From positions 124,001-188,000 of the forward strand of contig NZ_QOVM01000004.1 in assembly GCF_004104375.1 (NCBI RefSeq): a DNA stretch of 64,000 nt, in the 5' to 3' direction. The position numbers and the translations under genes are program-made. This DNA is from Leeuwenhoekiella aequorea. GTDB lineage: Bacteria; Bacteroidota; Bacteroidia; Flavobacteriales; Flavobacteriaceae. Shown here in pieces: positions 1 through 8,825 of the stretch (within the stretch, counting starts at the first letter, position 1; every line of letters begins with the position of its first letter). The notes beneath the pieces were generated by a model. It was given only the letters and a program-made list of their open reading frames with translations, made no database searches and was not told the DNA's origin.

Positions 1-784
1 GGACGCGGCATATCAACCTAAAAACGATGCTTTTCATAAAGCAAACTTACACGGGGAGGAACTCGCCGTATGGAAGGGCCAACGGTATTTACAAGATTAT
101 ATGGCTACAATTGCAGCTGTTGATGAAGGCGTAGGTTCTATTCTCGACTATTTAGAAGCTAATAATCTAGACAAGAATACGATTGTTGTTTATACCTCAG
201 ATCAAGGATTTTATCTTGGAGAAAAGGGCTTTTTTGATAAGCGTTTTATGTACGAAGAATCATACCGAACCCCGCTTTTAATTCAGTATCCAAATTCTAT
301 AAAAGCAGGAACTACCAGCGATGCATTGGTTCAAAATCTGGATTTTGCCCAAACTTTCTTAGATTATGCAAATGGTACTAATCTTACTAAAGATATGCAG
401 GGTCAATCATTGAGACCGGTTCTAGAACAAAAAATAGGAGAGGCAGATTTTAGATCTGTTTTATATTACCATTATTATGATTTTCCGGCATTTCATATGG
501 TTAAGAAGCATTATGGGGTAAGCACAAAGCGCTATAAACTGATGCATTTTTATGATGATATTGATGCTTGGGAATTTTATGACCTTAAAACGGACCCTTC
601 AGAAATTCATAATAAAATTGATGATCCTGCTTACGCTGACGTTATATTACGCTTACATAAACAATTAGACTCTATACAAAACGTCTATGGAGTTACACAA
701 AAAGAATTTGAGCAAGCTCCTAAAGAGCGCGTGGCCAAAGAATATCAGAATTTTAGAAGATTGCGCGGTACACCTATGAAGTAA
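1..784 (+). CDS. Sulfatase family protein, C-terminal part (5' end outside window)
   Basis: The reading frame is open from the first bases of the window, so the gene begins upstream; the internal ATG at 101 is not its start. The visible 260 or so residues are the C-terminal half of an alkaline-phosphatase-superfamily sulfatase: the stretch VDEGVGSILDYLE, then VYTSDQGFYLGEKG (the conserved D-x-G region carrying metal ligands), RFMYEESYRTPLLI, and a DUF4976-like end with the WEFYDLKTDPSEIHN motif. The catalytic Cys/Ser that becomes formylglycine lies upstream and is not visible. Enzymes of this type hydrolyse sulfate esters, often on algal polysaccharides, in the periplasm. The substrate cannot be inferred from this fragment. 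Confidence 0.9.
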   Translation, partial: DAAYQPKNDAFHKANLHGEELAVWKGQRYLQDYMATIAAVDEGVGSILDYLEANNLDKNTIVVYTSDQGFYLGEKGFFDKRFMYEESYRTPLLIQYPNSIKAGTTSDALVQNLDFAQTFLDYANGTNLTKDMQGQSLRPVLEQKIGEADFRSVLYYHYYDFPAFHMVKKHYGVSTKRYKLMHFYDDIDAWEFYDLKTDPSEIHNKIDDPAYADVILRLHKQLDSIQNVYGVTQKEFEQAPKERVAKEYQNFRRLRGTPMK

Positions 785-860
785 CTTAATGTTCAAATAA
801 AGTAAGAGAGTCTAATTTGGCTTTGTATAATCGTACTTTTATAAATTAAATAAATTCAAA

Positions 861-1700
861 ATGAAAACACTTCTCTACACGCTAATCTTCGTTTTTAGTA
901 TTACAGGGCTTTGTGCACAAGAACTAGGACTTATGAGCTACAACATTCGGTTAGCTACAGAGTCTGATGGTGAGAATGCCTGGAGCGAGCGTAAAGAATT
1001 TCTAAAAAACCAGGTGCTCTTCTATGCTCCAGATGTGATGGGAATACAGGAAGCTTTACCAGAGCAAATGCAGTACTTAAATGATAATCTCAAAGACTAT
1101 AAATCACTTGGAGTAGGTCGAGAAGGTGAAAATAAAGGAGAGTTTTCTGCACTTTTCTACAATGCTGCCAAACTAGATGTTTTAAAAAGCGATACATTCT
1201 GGCTTTCTGAAACTCCTGATACCATTTCCACAGGATGGGATGCTGCTTTGCCTCGTATTTGTACCTATGCATTATTTCAAGATAAAAGCTCCAGCGAAAA
1301 ATTCTATGTTTTTAATACACATTTTGACCACGTAGGAGTTGAAGCACGCAAAAAAGCTTCAGAACTTATTCTTGCAAAAATGAACGAATTAAATACTGAA
1401 AATGTTGATGTATTCTTAACTGGAGATTTAAATCTGGAGCCAGACAGTGCGCCTATAGCTGTATTAAAATCAGATTTATTTGACACTTATGACATTGCAC
1501 CTATGGGTCCTTTTGGACCATCAGGAACCTATAATGGATTTAATTTTAACGAGCCTGTAACCCGACGTATAGATTATATTTTTCAAGGAAAATCAAATAC
1601 AAATCTAGTTTTAAAACACGCTGTATTAAGTGATTCTAAGAATTTACGATATGCTTCTGATCATTTACCTATTTATGTTTTAATAAAATTACAACCGTAA
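861..1700 (+). CDS. Secreted endonuclease/exonuclease/phosphatase (EEP) family protein
   Basis: The 279-residue product begins with a signal peptide (MKTLLYTLIFVFSITGLCAQ), so it is exported. The mature part carries the EEP signatures in order: MSYNIR at the start of the fold, GIQEA with the metal-binding Glu, NTHFDHVG, LTGDLNLEP with catalytic Asp/Asn, and a C-terminal SDHLP with the catalytic His. The family includes phosphodiesterases and sugar-phosphate or sphingomyelin phosphodiesterases; the substrate is not determined by sequence. It lies 76 bp after the sulfatase on the same strand and may be cotranscribed with it. Confidence 0.88.
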   Translation: MKTLLYTLIFVFSITGLCAQELGLMSYNIRLATESDGENAWSERKEFLKNQVLFYAPDVMGIQEALPEQMQYLNDNLKDYKSLGVGREGENKGEFSALFYNAAKLDVLKSDTFWLSETPDTISTGWDAALPRICTYALFQDKSSSEKFYVFNTHFDHVGVEARKKASELILAKMNELNTENVDVFLTGDLNLEPDSAPIAVLKSDLFDTYDIAPMGPFGPSGTYNGFNFNEPVTRRIDYIFQGKSNTNLVLKHAVLSDSKNLRYASDHLPIYVLIKLQP

Positions 1701-1746
1701 ATTTTATAAGTATTGTTCAAAATTCAAAAAAGTAATGCTATTTTTG

Positions 1747-1881
1747 TTTTCTTACTAAGATTTAACAGCAGCTTTAAAGCTGCCTCTTTATAACGATGTT
1801 GTGTTGTTTCCAAAGAGATTTGGGAACTGGTTTTGTAGTGAAACCTTTGAGAAGCTTTACCTTAAATGGTGAGGCTTTTTT
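1747..1881 (+). ncRNA. Candidate structured small RNA or leader with four hairpins
   Basis: Seen in the 279-bp gap: a TAttTTTG box (1739-1746) followed by four potential hairpins. These are a perfect 16-bp palindrome GCAGCTTTAAAGCTGC (1768-1783); an 8-bp stem with a GAGA (GNRA) tetraloop (1807-1814 with 1819-1826, one G-U pair); GGTTT/AAACC (1829-1833 with 1841-1845); and a final hairpin with a T tract. The -33 element is poor (TTG at 1713-1715, 23-bp spacer). It could be a stand-alone small RNA of about 130 nt, a 6S-like RNA, or an attenuating leader of the S9 peptidase gene 99 bp downstream. I do not recognise the family. Confidence 0.4.
1852..1881 (+). terminator. Rho-independent terminator
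   Basis: A 10-bp stem (1852-1861 with 1868-1877, two G-U pairs) closes a six-base loop and runs into six T residues (1876-1881). It ends the candidate RNA and may also stop transcription from the upstream EEP gene. Confidence 0.6.
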
Positions 1882-1979
1882 GTTTTAAAATATATTATGC
1901 GGTTTTAAGACGCTGACTAGTTTCACTTTTATAACTATTCTGTAACTTCCCTGCTGTTCTCTAATTTTTATTTACTTGT

Positions 1980-4355
1980 ATGATTAAATTTTACCTTTCT
2001 GCAGTTTTTGCAAGTTTTTTAAGTTTATACGCATCCACTTCTTATGCTCAAACCTCTCCTCTTTCCGTAGAGAAAATAATGAAAGACCCTAAATGGATGG
2101 GGACTTTTCCTGAAAATATAGAATGGGGAACGCAAAGCAATACGATCTATTTTGATTACAATCCTGAAGGAAATTCAACAGACAGCTTGTATAAAGTAAC
2201 GCTTAAAAATCTGGATAAGATTGAGAAAGTGACACTTGCTGAGCGCAAAGCAATGATTAGCAAATACGGAAGCTATAATAATACCAAAACCGAAAAATTA
2301 TATACAAAAGACAATGCGCTATATCTCTATGATTTAGCTAAAAATAAATCTTCGGTACTTATAGATCTGGGAGCGCGCTTAAGTGATATAACCTTTCTTA
2401 AAGATGAAACTAAAATCGCCTTTACACACGAGAACAACGCCTATGTTTTGGATACTAAAAATGGTAGTTTAGAAAAGATTACAGAATTTAAAGAAGGTAA
2501 ATCTAAAGAAGAAAAAGAATCTAAATTATCAGACAAAAATAAATGGATCAAATCTCAAAATTTGAGCCTGCTTGAAGTTGTTAATGAGCGGGAAACACAA
2601 GATTCACTTTCTAAAGCATACCGCAAAATGACTGGTGATAAAGATCCTTATGTATTTTATGCCGGAGATAAATCGATAAGCAGCTTACAAGTTTCACCCA
2701 CAGCAGAATTTGTAACCATTATGTTGATGAAACGGGACCGCGGCGAATCTACAAATGTTCCTAATTATGTAGATGCATCAGGATATACCGAAGAACTACG
2801 CGCCCGCAGTAAAGTGGGTGATGATAAAACTGAAGCTTCTCTGTCTATTTATAATCGTAAAAAGGATACGGCATATGCGGTAATTACCTCCGCATTACCA
2901 GGTATTACAACTTTGCCGGATTACGTTAAAGAATATCCCGCAAGAGAATGGGAAGAAAAAGAACGGGAAGTCATCGTATCGCAAGCTCTATTCTCTGATG
3001 ACGGAAACAAAGCTATTGTTAACGTGCGTTCTAAAGATAATAAAGACCGTTGGATAGCTCTGTTAGATCTTACAGACGGTAGTTTGAAATCTTTAGACCA
3101 CCAGCGTGATGAGGCGTGGATCGCAGGACCAGGAATCGGTTGGTCATTTGGTGGCGGTACATTAGGTTGGCTTCCCGATAACAGAACTATATATTTTCAG
3201 TCTGAAGAAAATGGTTACTCACACTTATACCTATTAGATATTATTACAGGTAAAAAGAATTCATTAACTCAGGGTGAATACGAGGTTTTTGATCCTTTTT
3301 TATCTAATGATAAAAAATCCTGGTTTTTGACAACCTCACAAGTAGATGCCGGAGAACGTCATTTTTATAAAATGCCGGTAAGAGGTGGATCGATGCAACA
3401 GCTTACAGATCTTCAAGGAAATAATGAGGTTACACTCTCCCCTGATGAAAAATATATGGCAATACGCAATTCCTTTAGTAATAGACCTTGGGAATTATAC
3501 ATTAAAAAGACGGGCTCAAAAGATACTGCCAGACAACTCACAAAAGGGCAGTCTCAAGAATTTAAAGATTATGCGTGGCGCATTCCCCAAAATATAAAAT
3601 TCAAAGCTCAGGATGGCGCTATGATCCCTGCGCGTTTATACCTTCCAGAGGAATCAGCAAAAAATGGCGCAGCAGTAGTTTTTGTTCATGGAGCAGGTTA
3701 TTTACAAAATGCCCATAAATGGTGGTCGAGTTACTTTAGAGAGTATATGTTTAATAATATGCTTACCGATTTAGGTTATACAGTTATTGATATTGATTAC
3801 CGCGCTAGTTCTGGGTATGGTAGAGATTGGAGAACAGGTATCTATCGCCATATGGGCGGCAAAGATTTGTCTGACCAAGTTGACGGTGTAAAGTACCTCA
3901 TTGAAAATCACGGTGTGAATCCTAATAAAGTAGGTATTTATGGAGGAAGCTATGGTGGCTTTATAACATTAATGGCTCTCTTTAATGAGCCGGAAACATT
4001 TAAAGCCGGTGCAGCATTACGATCGGTTACAGATTGGGCACATTATAATCATGGCTATACAGCAAATATTTTAAATGAGCCTTCTGAAGATCCTATTGCA
4101 TATAAACGTTCTTCGCCTATTTATTTTGCTGAAGGTTTAGAGGGTGATTTACTAATTCAACACGGTATGGTAGATACAAATGTTCATTTTCAAGATGTTG
4201 TGCGCCTTACACAACGCCTGATTGAGTTAGGAAAAGAAAATTGGAAACTTGCAGTTTACCCAGTTGAAGATCACGGTTTTATTGAACCTAGCAGTTGGAC
4301 CGATGAGTATAAGCGTATTCTAAAATTATTTAATGAAAGTTTACTGAAAGAGTAA
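1980..4355 (+). CDS. S9 family peptidase (prolyl oligopeptidase/DPP-IV type)
   Basis: A 791-residue exported serine peptidase. Residues 1-24 form a signal peptide ending in STSYAQ. The middle section (about 60-560) has the beta-propeller character of DPP-type enzymes, and the C-terminal alpha/beta-hydrolase domain carries the catalytic triad: Ser657 in GGSYGG, Asp732 in HGMVDTN and His765 in EDHGF. The family cleaves short peptides, commonly releasing N-terminal dipeptides, in the periplasm. Length is normal. It converges with the DUF1206 gene with a 1-bp gap. The only upstream signal is the hairpin-rich region before it. Confidence 0.93.
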   Translation: MIKFYLSAVFASFLSLYASTSYAQTSPLSVEKIMKDPKWMGTFPENIEWGTQSNTIYFDYNPEGNSTDSLYKVTLKNLDKIEKVTLAERKAMISKYGSYNNTKTEKLYTKDNALYLYDLAKNKSSVLIDLGARLSDITFLKDETKIAFTHENNAYVLDTKNGSLEKITEFKEGKSKEEKESKLSDKNKWIKSQNLSLLEVVNERETQDSLSKAYRKMTGDKDPYVFYAGDKSISSLQVSPTAEFVTIMLMKRDRGESTNVPNYVDASGYTEELRARSKVGDDKTEASLSIYNRKKDTAYAVITSALPGITTLPDYVKEYPAREWEEKEREVIVSQALFSDDGNKAIVNVRSKDNKDRWIALLDLTDGSLKSLDHQRDEAWIAGPGIGWSFGGGTLGWLPDNRTIYFQSEENGYSHLYLLDIITGKKNSLTQGEYEVFDPFLSNDKKSWFLTTSQVDAGERHFYKMPVRGGSMQQLTDLQGNNEVTLSPDEKYMAIRNSFSNRPWELYIKKTGSKDTARQLTKGQSQEFKDYAWRIPQNIKFKAQDGAMIPARLYLPEESAKNGAAVVFVHGAGYLQNAHKWWSSYFREYMFNNMLTDLGYTVIDIDYRASSGYGRDWRTGIYRHMGGKDLSDQVDGVKYLIENHGVNPNKVGIYGGSYGGFITLMALFNEPETFKAGAALRSVTDWAHYNHGYTANILNEPSEDPIAYKRSSPIYFAEGLEGDLLIQHGMVDTNVHFQDVVRLTQRLIELGKENWKLAVYPVEDHGFIEPSSWTDEYKRILKLFNESLLKE

Positions 4356-4356
4356 T

Positions 4357-5136
4357 TTACATATCAATTTTGCGGTAGTAGGTTTCTACAAAAACGTAAA
4401 AGGAATAAATTATAAAGCCTAGTGCAATGAGACCTAAAATGAAGTTTCCAAAATTATATTGCATAAAAGAAAAGGCTGCCTCCTTGTCTGCGCTAGATAT
4501 ATCTCGTGTAGTAAATGCCGATTGTAATAAAAGATAAGCTGCAATACCTAATGTAAAACCACGACAAGCATACCCAAATTTACCGAAACTCATAACCGCA
4601 TTTTTATATTTTGACGGTACCTCATCAAGGGCTATCGTCTTTTTAAAAATTCCTGAAAAGGCAATATAAAATTCGTTAAGTGCGCCTCCCATCATACCTA
4701 ATGACACGCCAATAACTAATAGCATCCCTAAGTCTGTATGTATAAACTCTTGAATTTTTGATGTAGAGTACGAGCTGTCATCTCCAGAATTAAATACAAT
4801 TTGCAAGGCCTTGAAGGCTAGAAAGCCATATACAACTCCTCCAAAGCCAAAACCTATACGTTGCCCAAGTCCTAATATAGTCGTCCCATATCCCTCGTGG
4901 TCTATAATAGATTCATAGATGCGCCAGAATACATACCCAAACAACCCCGCAGCCCACAAAAAGAGTATTGCCTTTCCCCAGGAGTGGCCTGCTAGCACAT
5001 TCATAATGGTAAAACTTCCCGCTTTAAATCCACCAAGTCCAAAGGCCTCCATAGCCGTAACAATACCAATTGATAAATAAAGTAGGGCTTTTGCAAAGAG
5101 ACCAGACCGCGCGTATATAGTTTTTTTCGATGTCAA
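4357..5136 (-). CDS. DUF1206 family membrane protein
   Basis: The 259-residue product has about six hydrophobic segments in three similar repeats, each starting with an aromatic-rich SGLFAKALLYL-like or GQRIGFGFGGVVYGFLAF-like helix pair. This is the repeat architecture of DUF1206. It is an inner-membrane protein with no known reaction. It ends one base from the S9 peptidase stop on the opposite strand, and 62 bp separate its start from the PAP2 gene that precedes it on the same strand. Confidence 0.8.
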   Translation of the reverse strand: MTSKKTIYARSGLFAKALLYLSIGIVTAMEAFGLGGFKAGSFTIMNVLAGHSWGKAILFLWAAGLFGYVFWRIYESIIDHEGYGTTILGLGQRIGFGFGGVVYGFLAFKALQIVFNSGDDSSYSTSKIQEFIHTDLGMLLVIGVSLGMMGGALNEFYIAFSGIFKKTIALDEVPSKYKNAVMSFGKFGYACRGFTLGIAAYLLLQSAFTTRDISSADKEAAFSFMQYNFGNFILGLIALGFIIYSFYVFVETYYRKIDM

Positions 5137-5198
5137 TTAAGGTGGGATTCTAGAATTTAATAGTAATGATAATGTGAAGAATGTGAGCCAAACTTCTT

Positions 5199-6068
5199 TT
5201 AAAACTGAAGTACAACACCTATTTGATCACCGGTAAATGTGAGATTCCATTCTAAATTAGACTCTTTAGCAGATGAATCCGGGTTATACTTTTTCTCATA
5301 TTTTCTATCAAGATACTTATCAATAGCTTCAACAATGAAAGCACTCATTGCCCAACTCAGCGCAACATCACTGGCCCAGTGTGCTTCTTCATATATTCGA
5401 CTTAATCCCGGGATTAGTCCTACTCCAATTATTCCTCCTTTAATCCACGGATTGTCAAATTGCTTGGCAATTGTATAGGTTGTGGTAAAAGTAAGTACCG
5501 CGTGACCCGAAGGAAATGAACGATAAGCAGCTGTACCACCAAAGGGTTTAAAATGATGATTACCAAAACCTGCTCCAGGACGTGCCCTACCTACCAGCGA
5601 TTTGCTTAATTGTTGTATGAAACCTGCTGCGGTAGCAGATGCAATCATTAAGACACCCGTTCTACGAAGCTTTTCATTCTTTGTAAATAATCCGGTTAAA
5701 TATACCGCACCAGTAATACCATAGTTATTCTGAGGATTTCCCGCGTAACGACCAAATTCCAATAAACCTTGTGGTACATCATCTTTATGGGAAAGAAAAT
5801 TGTGACGTATCTCATCATCAACTAAAAATAAACCCACGGTTCCTGCTGCAACACCACCAAAACGAAGGAAATCATCACCTTGCCAATGTAAAGGTCTGGA
5901 ATATGCAAAACCTACACCCCCTACAACATTACCCATATCATAAGTAAAATCATTCCAAAGCGTGTTTTTCTCCTCGGTATTTAATGCAACAAATAAACTG
6001 TCTTGTGCTTGAATTGATTGTATTCCAAAAAGAATAATGAAAATAGCATACAGGGTAATTTTCGTCAT
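5199..6068 (-). CDS. PAP2 superfamily phosphatase
   Basis: The 289-residue product has a signal peptide (MTKITLYAIFIILFGIQSIQAQ) and the three PAP2 phosphatase signatures: KSLVGRARPG, SFPSGHAVLTF with its catalytic His, and RIYEEAHWASDVALSW with the second His and Asp. Such enzymes remove phosphate from lipid phosphates such as phosphatidate or undecaprenyl pyrophosphate, with the active site on the periplasmic side. Substrate is unknown. The C-terminus (FTGDQIGVVLQF) looks like a beta strand, so an outer-membrane location is possible. Confidence 0.88.
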   Translation of the reverse strand: MTKITLYAIFIILFGIQSIQAQDSLFVALNTEEKNTLWNDFTYDMGNVVGGVGFAYSRPLHWQGDDFLRFGGVAAGTVGLFLVDDEIRHNFLSHKDDVPQGLLEFGRYAGNPQNNYGITGAVYLTGLFTKNEKLRRTGVLMIASATAAGFIQQLSKSLVGRARPGAGFGNHHFKPFGGTAAYRSFPSGHAVLTFTTTYTIAKQFDNPWIKGGIIGVGLIPGLSRIYEEAHWASDVALSWAMSAFIVEAIDKYLDRKYEKKYNPDSSAKESNLEWNLTFTGDQIGVVLQF

Positions 6069-6299
6069 TACGTAGTATATTAAATCTAATAAAATTTGAT
6101 AGATAACATTTAAAAGAGGTAGTCTGCAAAGGTGCTATTTTATTACATTTTAATAACCTAAAATTTACAATCGCGTTAAATAGCCGTTTGTACAAGGCTA
6201 AAATTCTAAGTTTATTCTAAATGTTTTTAATTTTTTTAGAAAAATATTTAACTATACAAGCCTTTGTTTCTGAGGCTTGACAGAATATTCAAAAGTTTT

Positions 6300-6318
6300 A
6301 TTTAAATTAAGTCTAAAT
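6300..6318. promoter_or_regulatory. Fur-like operator, copy 1
   Basis: A 19-bp imperfect inverted repeat, ATTTAAATTAAGTCTAAAT, with 7 of 9 symmetric positions around a central base. It lies just upstream of the -33 element. The 9-1-9 form and the AT-rich ATTTAGA half-site agree with Fur boxes upstream of siderophore receptors; the identity of the regulator is inferred. Confidence 0.5.
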
Positions 6319-6322
6319 AAAT

Positions 6323-6353
6323 TTTGAAAATTGAGATTTCGAAAATACATTTG
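6323..6353 (+). promoter_or_regulatory. Promoter of the iron-uptake operon
   Basis: TTTG (6323-6326), a 19-bp spacer, then TAcaTTTG (6346-6353) match the Bacteroidota housekeeping promoter. Transcription would begin near 6357, giving a leader of about 30 nt. The two Fur-like sites bracket this promoter. Confidence 0.7.
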
Positions 6354-6365
6354 CCGAACAATGTA

Positions 6366-6384
6366 ATTTTAATTTAATCTAAAT
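6366..6384. promoter_or_regulatory. Fur-like operator, copy 2
   Basis: ATTTTAATTTAATCTAAAT is a second 19-bp 9-1-9 inverted repeat (7 of 9 symmetric) sharing the TCTAAAT right arm with copy 1. It sits between the predicted transcription start and the ATG, ending four bases before it, where a bound repressor would block the promoter. Confidence 0.5.
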
Positions 6385-6388
6385 AACG

Positions 6389-8815
6389 ATGCGTACTTTT
6401 CTAAGTGCATTTATACTTGCGCTAATCTCACTTCAAGTATCAGCTCAAAATAGTCAGCTAACCGGTGTGGTACAAACCAATAATCAACAGCCTTTAATGG
6501 GAGCTACTATTGATGTAGGTAAAACAAGTCTAGGAACCACCACCGATTCTAATGGAATTTTCACAATAGAAAAAATCCCTATAGGTACGTATCGCGTTAC
6601 TATTTCCTACATAGGTTTTAAAACGAAATATATAGAAGTTACAATAAACGCAGAATCAAATAAAAATTTAGGGACTATAATTCTTCAAGAGAGCCAGGAA
6701 CAGCTTGATGCTGTAAGTATAAACGGTGTAAAACATAACAAATTTAATAGAGAAATGAGTGTGAGCGTATCAAAAATGCCGCTTGCAGATATAGAAAATC
6801 CGCAAGTATACACGAGCATTTCTTCTGCTTTACTTAAAGAACAAGTAGTTACAAATTTTGATGATGCCTTAAAAAATGCTTCGGGTATAGATAAGCTCTG
6901 GGAATCTACAGGCCGCGGAAGTGATGGTGCCGGATACTTTTCTTTACGTGGTTTTGCAACACAGCCTAATCTTGTTAATAGTCTACCTGCACTCACAAAT
7001 GGGAGTCCAGACCCTGCAAATATAGAGAGCATCGATGTGATTAAAGGCCCTTCAGGAACTCTGTACGGAAGTAGCTTAATTTCTTATGGAGGATTAATTA
7101 ATATAACTACCAAGAAACCATTTTTTGGATTTGGTGGTTCGCTTTCTTACACTGCGGGTAGTTATGGTTTAAACCGGGTTACTGCAGATGTAAACACTTT
7201 ATTAAGTAAAGATAAAGACATTGCTTTACGTGTAAACACAGCATATCATACTCAAAATAGCTATCAAGATGCTGGTTTTAAGAAGTCATTTTTCATAGCT
7301 CCTTCACTGGCCTACCGTGTTAATGACAGATTATCATTCAATATAAATACAGAATTTTATAATGGGAAAAGCACAAACCCTACTATGCTTTTCTTAGATC
7401 GTGCAGCACCTCTTCGCGTAACTAATTTAGAAGAATTAGGTTACGATAATGATAGATCTTACACGGGTAATGATTTATATATAGAGACGCCTACATACAG
7501 CTTACAGGCTCAAATGAATTATAAACTAAGTGACAACTGGACTTCTCAAACCGCTTTTTCTAGTTCGTCTTCAAAATCAGATGGGTACTATTCTTATTTA
7601 TATGAAGGTACACAATACACAACTTTAGATGAGGGGATTTCTCTTTCCAGATATATAAGCAAGCAGAATTCAGAAACAAACGCCACAGATATTCAGCAGA
7701 ATTTCATTGGAGATTTTAATATAGGAAATGTACGTAATAGACTAGTGGTAGGTCTTGATTATTATAAGAATACTGTAATCAATAATAGCTCGAGCTATGT
7801 AGGCAATGGTATTATTTATATAGGAGACAATTTACAAGAGTTTAATGAGGAAGTACTGGGCAGAACAGACGCTGCAAATTTCACAGACGATTCTGGTATA
7901 TTAAATCAGCCGGGAACAGATGCTTTATTAGAAAATTCTCCTATCAATCCCTCTAGATCTGAACAAGAAATTTTTAGTGCTTATGCTTCAGATGTTGTAA
8001 ATATTCTTCCCGAATTATCTGCAATGCTTAGCTTACGTGTAGATCATTTTAGCAATACAGATCATTCACAAACTGCCTTATCTCCTAAGTTTGGTTTAGT
8101 GTATCAGCCAGTTTTGAATAAAGTTTCGATTTTTGCAAACTATATGAATGGTTTCAGTAATACAGCTCCCGTAGAAGAGTTAGCAAATGGGGTAACTACA
8201 ATTCGCACCCTAGATCCAGAACAGGCAAATCAGTTTGAGGTAGGCACAAAATTCAATCTCTATAAAAATAGAATTAGTGCGACATTAAGTTATTACGACA
8301 TTACGGTTAAGGATAAATCGTTACGTATAGATGTAGATGCCAGCAATTATTTTTACACTCAAAATGGAACTCAGGAAAATAAAGGTTTTGAAGCAAGTCT
8401 TATTGCAAATCCTATAGATGGTTTAAATATTGTAGCCGGTTACAGTTTTAATGACAGTAAGCTGGTAGAAGGTGATGCAGACTTTAAAGGGTTACGTCCT
8501 GAGAGTGCAGGTCCAGAAAATCTGGCTAATTTGTGGGCGAGTTATCAAATTTCTTCCGGTAAGTTAGACGGCTTGGGCTTTGGTTTTGGAGGAAACTATG
8601 CAAGTGAGAATAAAATATTCAACAGAAATTTAGGCGGAACATTCACACTTCCTGAGTACACCATACTTAATTCATCACTATTTTATGGGACTTCAGATTA
8701 CCGCATAACACTTAAGTTAGACAATATTGCCAATAAAGAATACTACAAAGGATGGAGCACAATTTCTCCACAAAATCAAAGAACATTGTTAGCCAATTTT
8801 ACCTATAACTTTTAA
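6389..8815 (+). CDS. TonB-dependent siderophore receptor
   Basis: An 808-residue outer-membrane receptor. A signal peptide (to about residue 20, SLQVSAQ) is followed by a carboxypeptidase-regulatory-like beta-sandwich (about 22-110, LTGVVQTNNQQPLMGATIDV), a plug domain (about 130-245, with FSLRGFATQP and IESIDVIKGPSGTLYG) and a 22-strand-type barrel ending in the C-terminal aromatic NFTYNF. The plug motifs are those of siderophore or haem receptors. It heads an operon with DUF4198, two small membrane proteins and a PepSY protein, a combination typical of iron uptake, and is preceded by Fur-like sites, so iron repression is likely. The ligand is unknown. Confidence 0.93.
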   Translation: MRTFLSAFILALISLQVSAQNSQLTGVVQTNNQQPLMGATIDVGKTSLGTTTDSNGIFTIEKIPIGTYRVTISYIGFKTKYIEVTINAESNKNLGTIILQESQEQLDAVSINGVKHNKFNREMSVSVSKMPLADIENPQVYTSISSALLKEQVVTNFDDALKNASGIDKLWESTGRGSDGAGYFSLRGFATQPNLVNSLPALTNGSPDPANIESIDVIKGPSGTLYGSSLISYGGLINITTKKPFFGFGGSLSYTAGSYGLNRVTADVNTLLSKDKDIALRVNTAYHTQNSYQDAGFKKSFFIAPSLAYRVNDRLSFNINTEFYNGKSTNPTMLFLDRAAPLRVTNLEELGYDNDRSYTGNDLYIETPTYSLQAQMNYKLSDNWTSQTAFSSSSSKSDGYYSYLYEGTQYTTLDEGISLSRYISKQNSETNATDIQQNFIGDFNIGNVRNRLVVGLDYYKNTVINNSSSYVGNGIIYIGDNLQEFNEEVLGRTDAANFTDDSGILNQPGTDALLENSPINPSRSEQEIFSAYASDVVNILPELSAMLSLRVDHFSNTDHSQTALSPKFGLVYQPVLNKVSIFANYMNGFSNTAPVEELANGVTTIRTLDPEQANQFEVGTKFNLYKNRISATLSYYDITVKDKSLRIDVDASNYFYTQNGTQENKGFEASLIANPIDGLNIVAGYSFNDSKLVEGDADFKGLRPESAGPENLANLWASYQISSGKLDGLGFGFGGNYASENKIFNRNLGGTFTLPEYTILNSSLFYGTSDYRITLKLDNIANKEYYKGWSTISPQNQRTLLANFTYNF

Positions 8816-8825
8816 AAAAAATAAG

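Larger units (their letters stand above)
6069..6388. other. 320-bp divergent intergenic region with iron-type control signals
   Basis: No gene seen. The right half holds the promoter and two Fur-like sites of the TonB receptor, described separately. A 7-bp inverted repeat CAAGCCT/AGGCTTG (6257-6263, 6273-6279) could form a hairpin but has no T tract. A further TTATTCTAAATG resembling half of the operator lies near 6213-6224. Confidence 0.6.

Noticed and set aside
6950-7032. Minus-strand frame inside the siderophore receptor
   Set aside because: Antisense shadow without promoter or family features.
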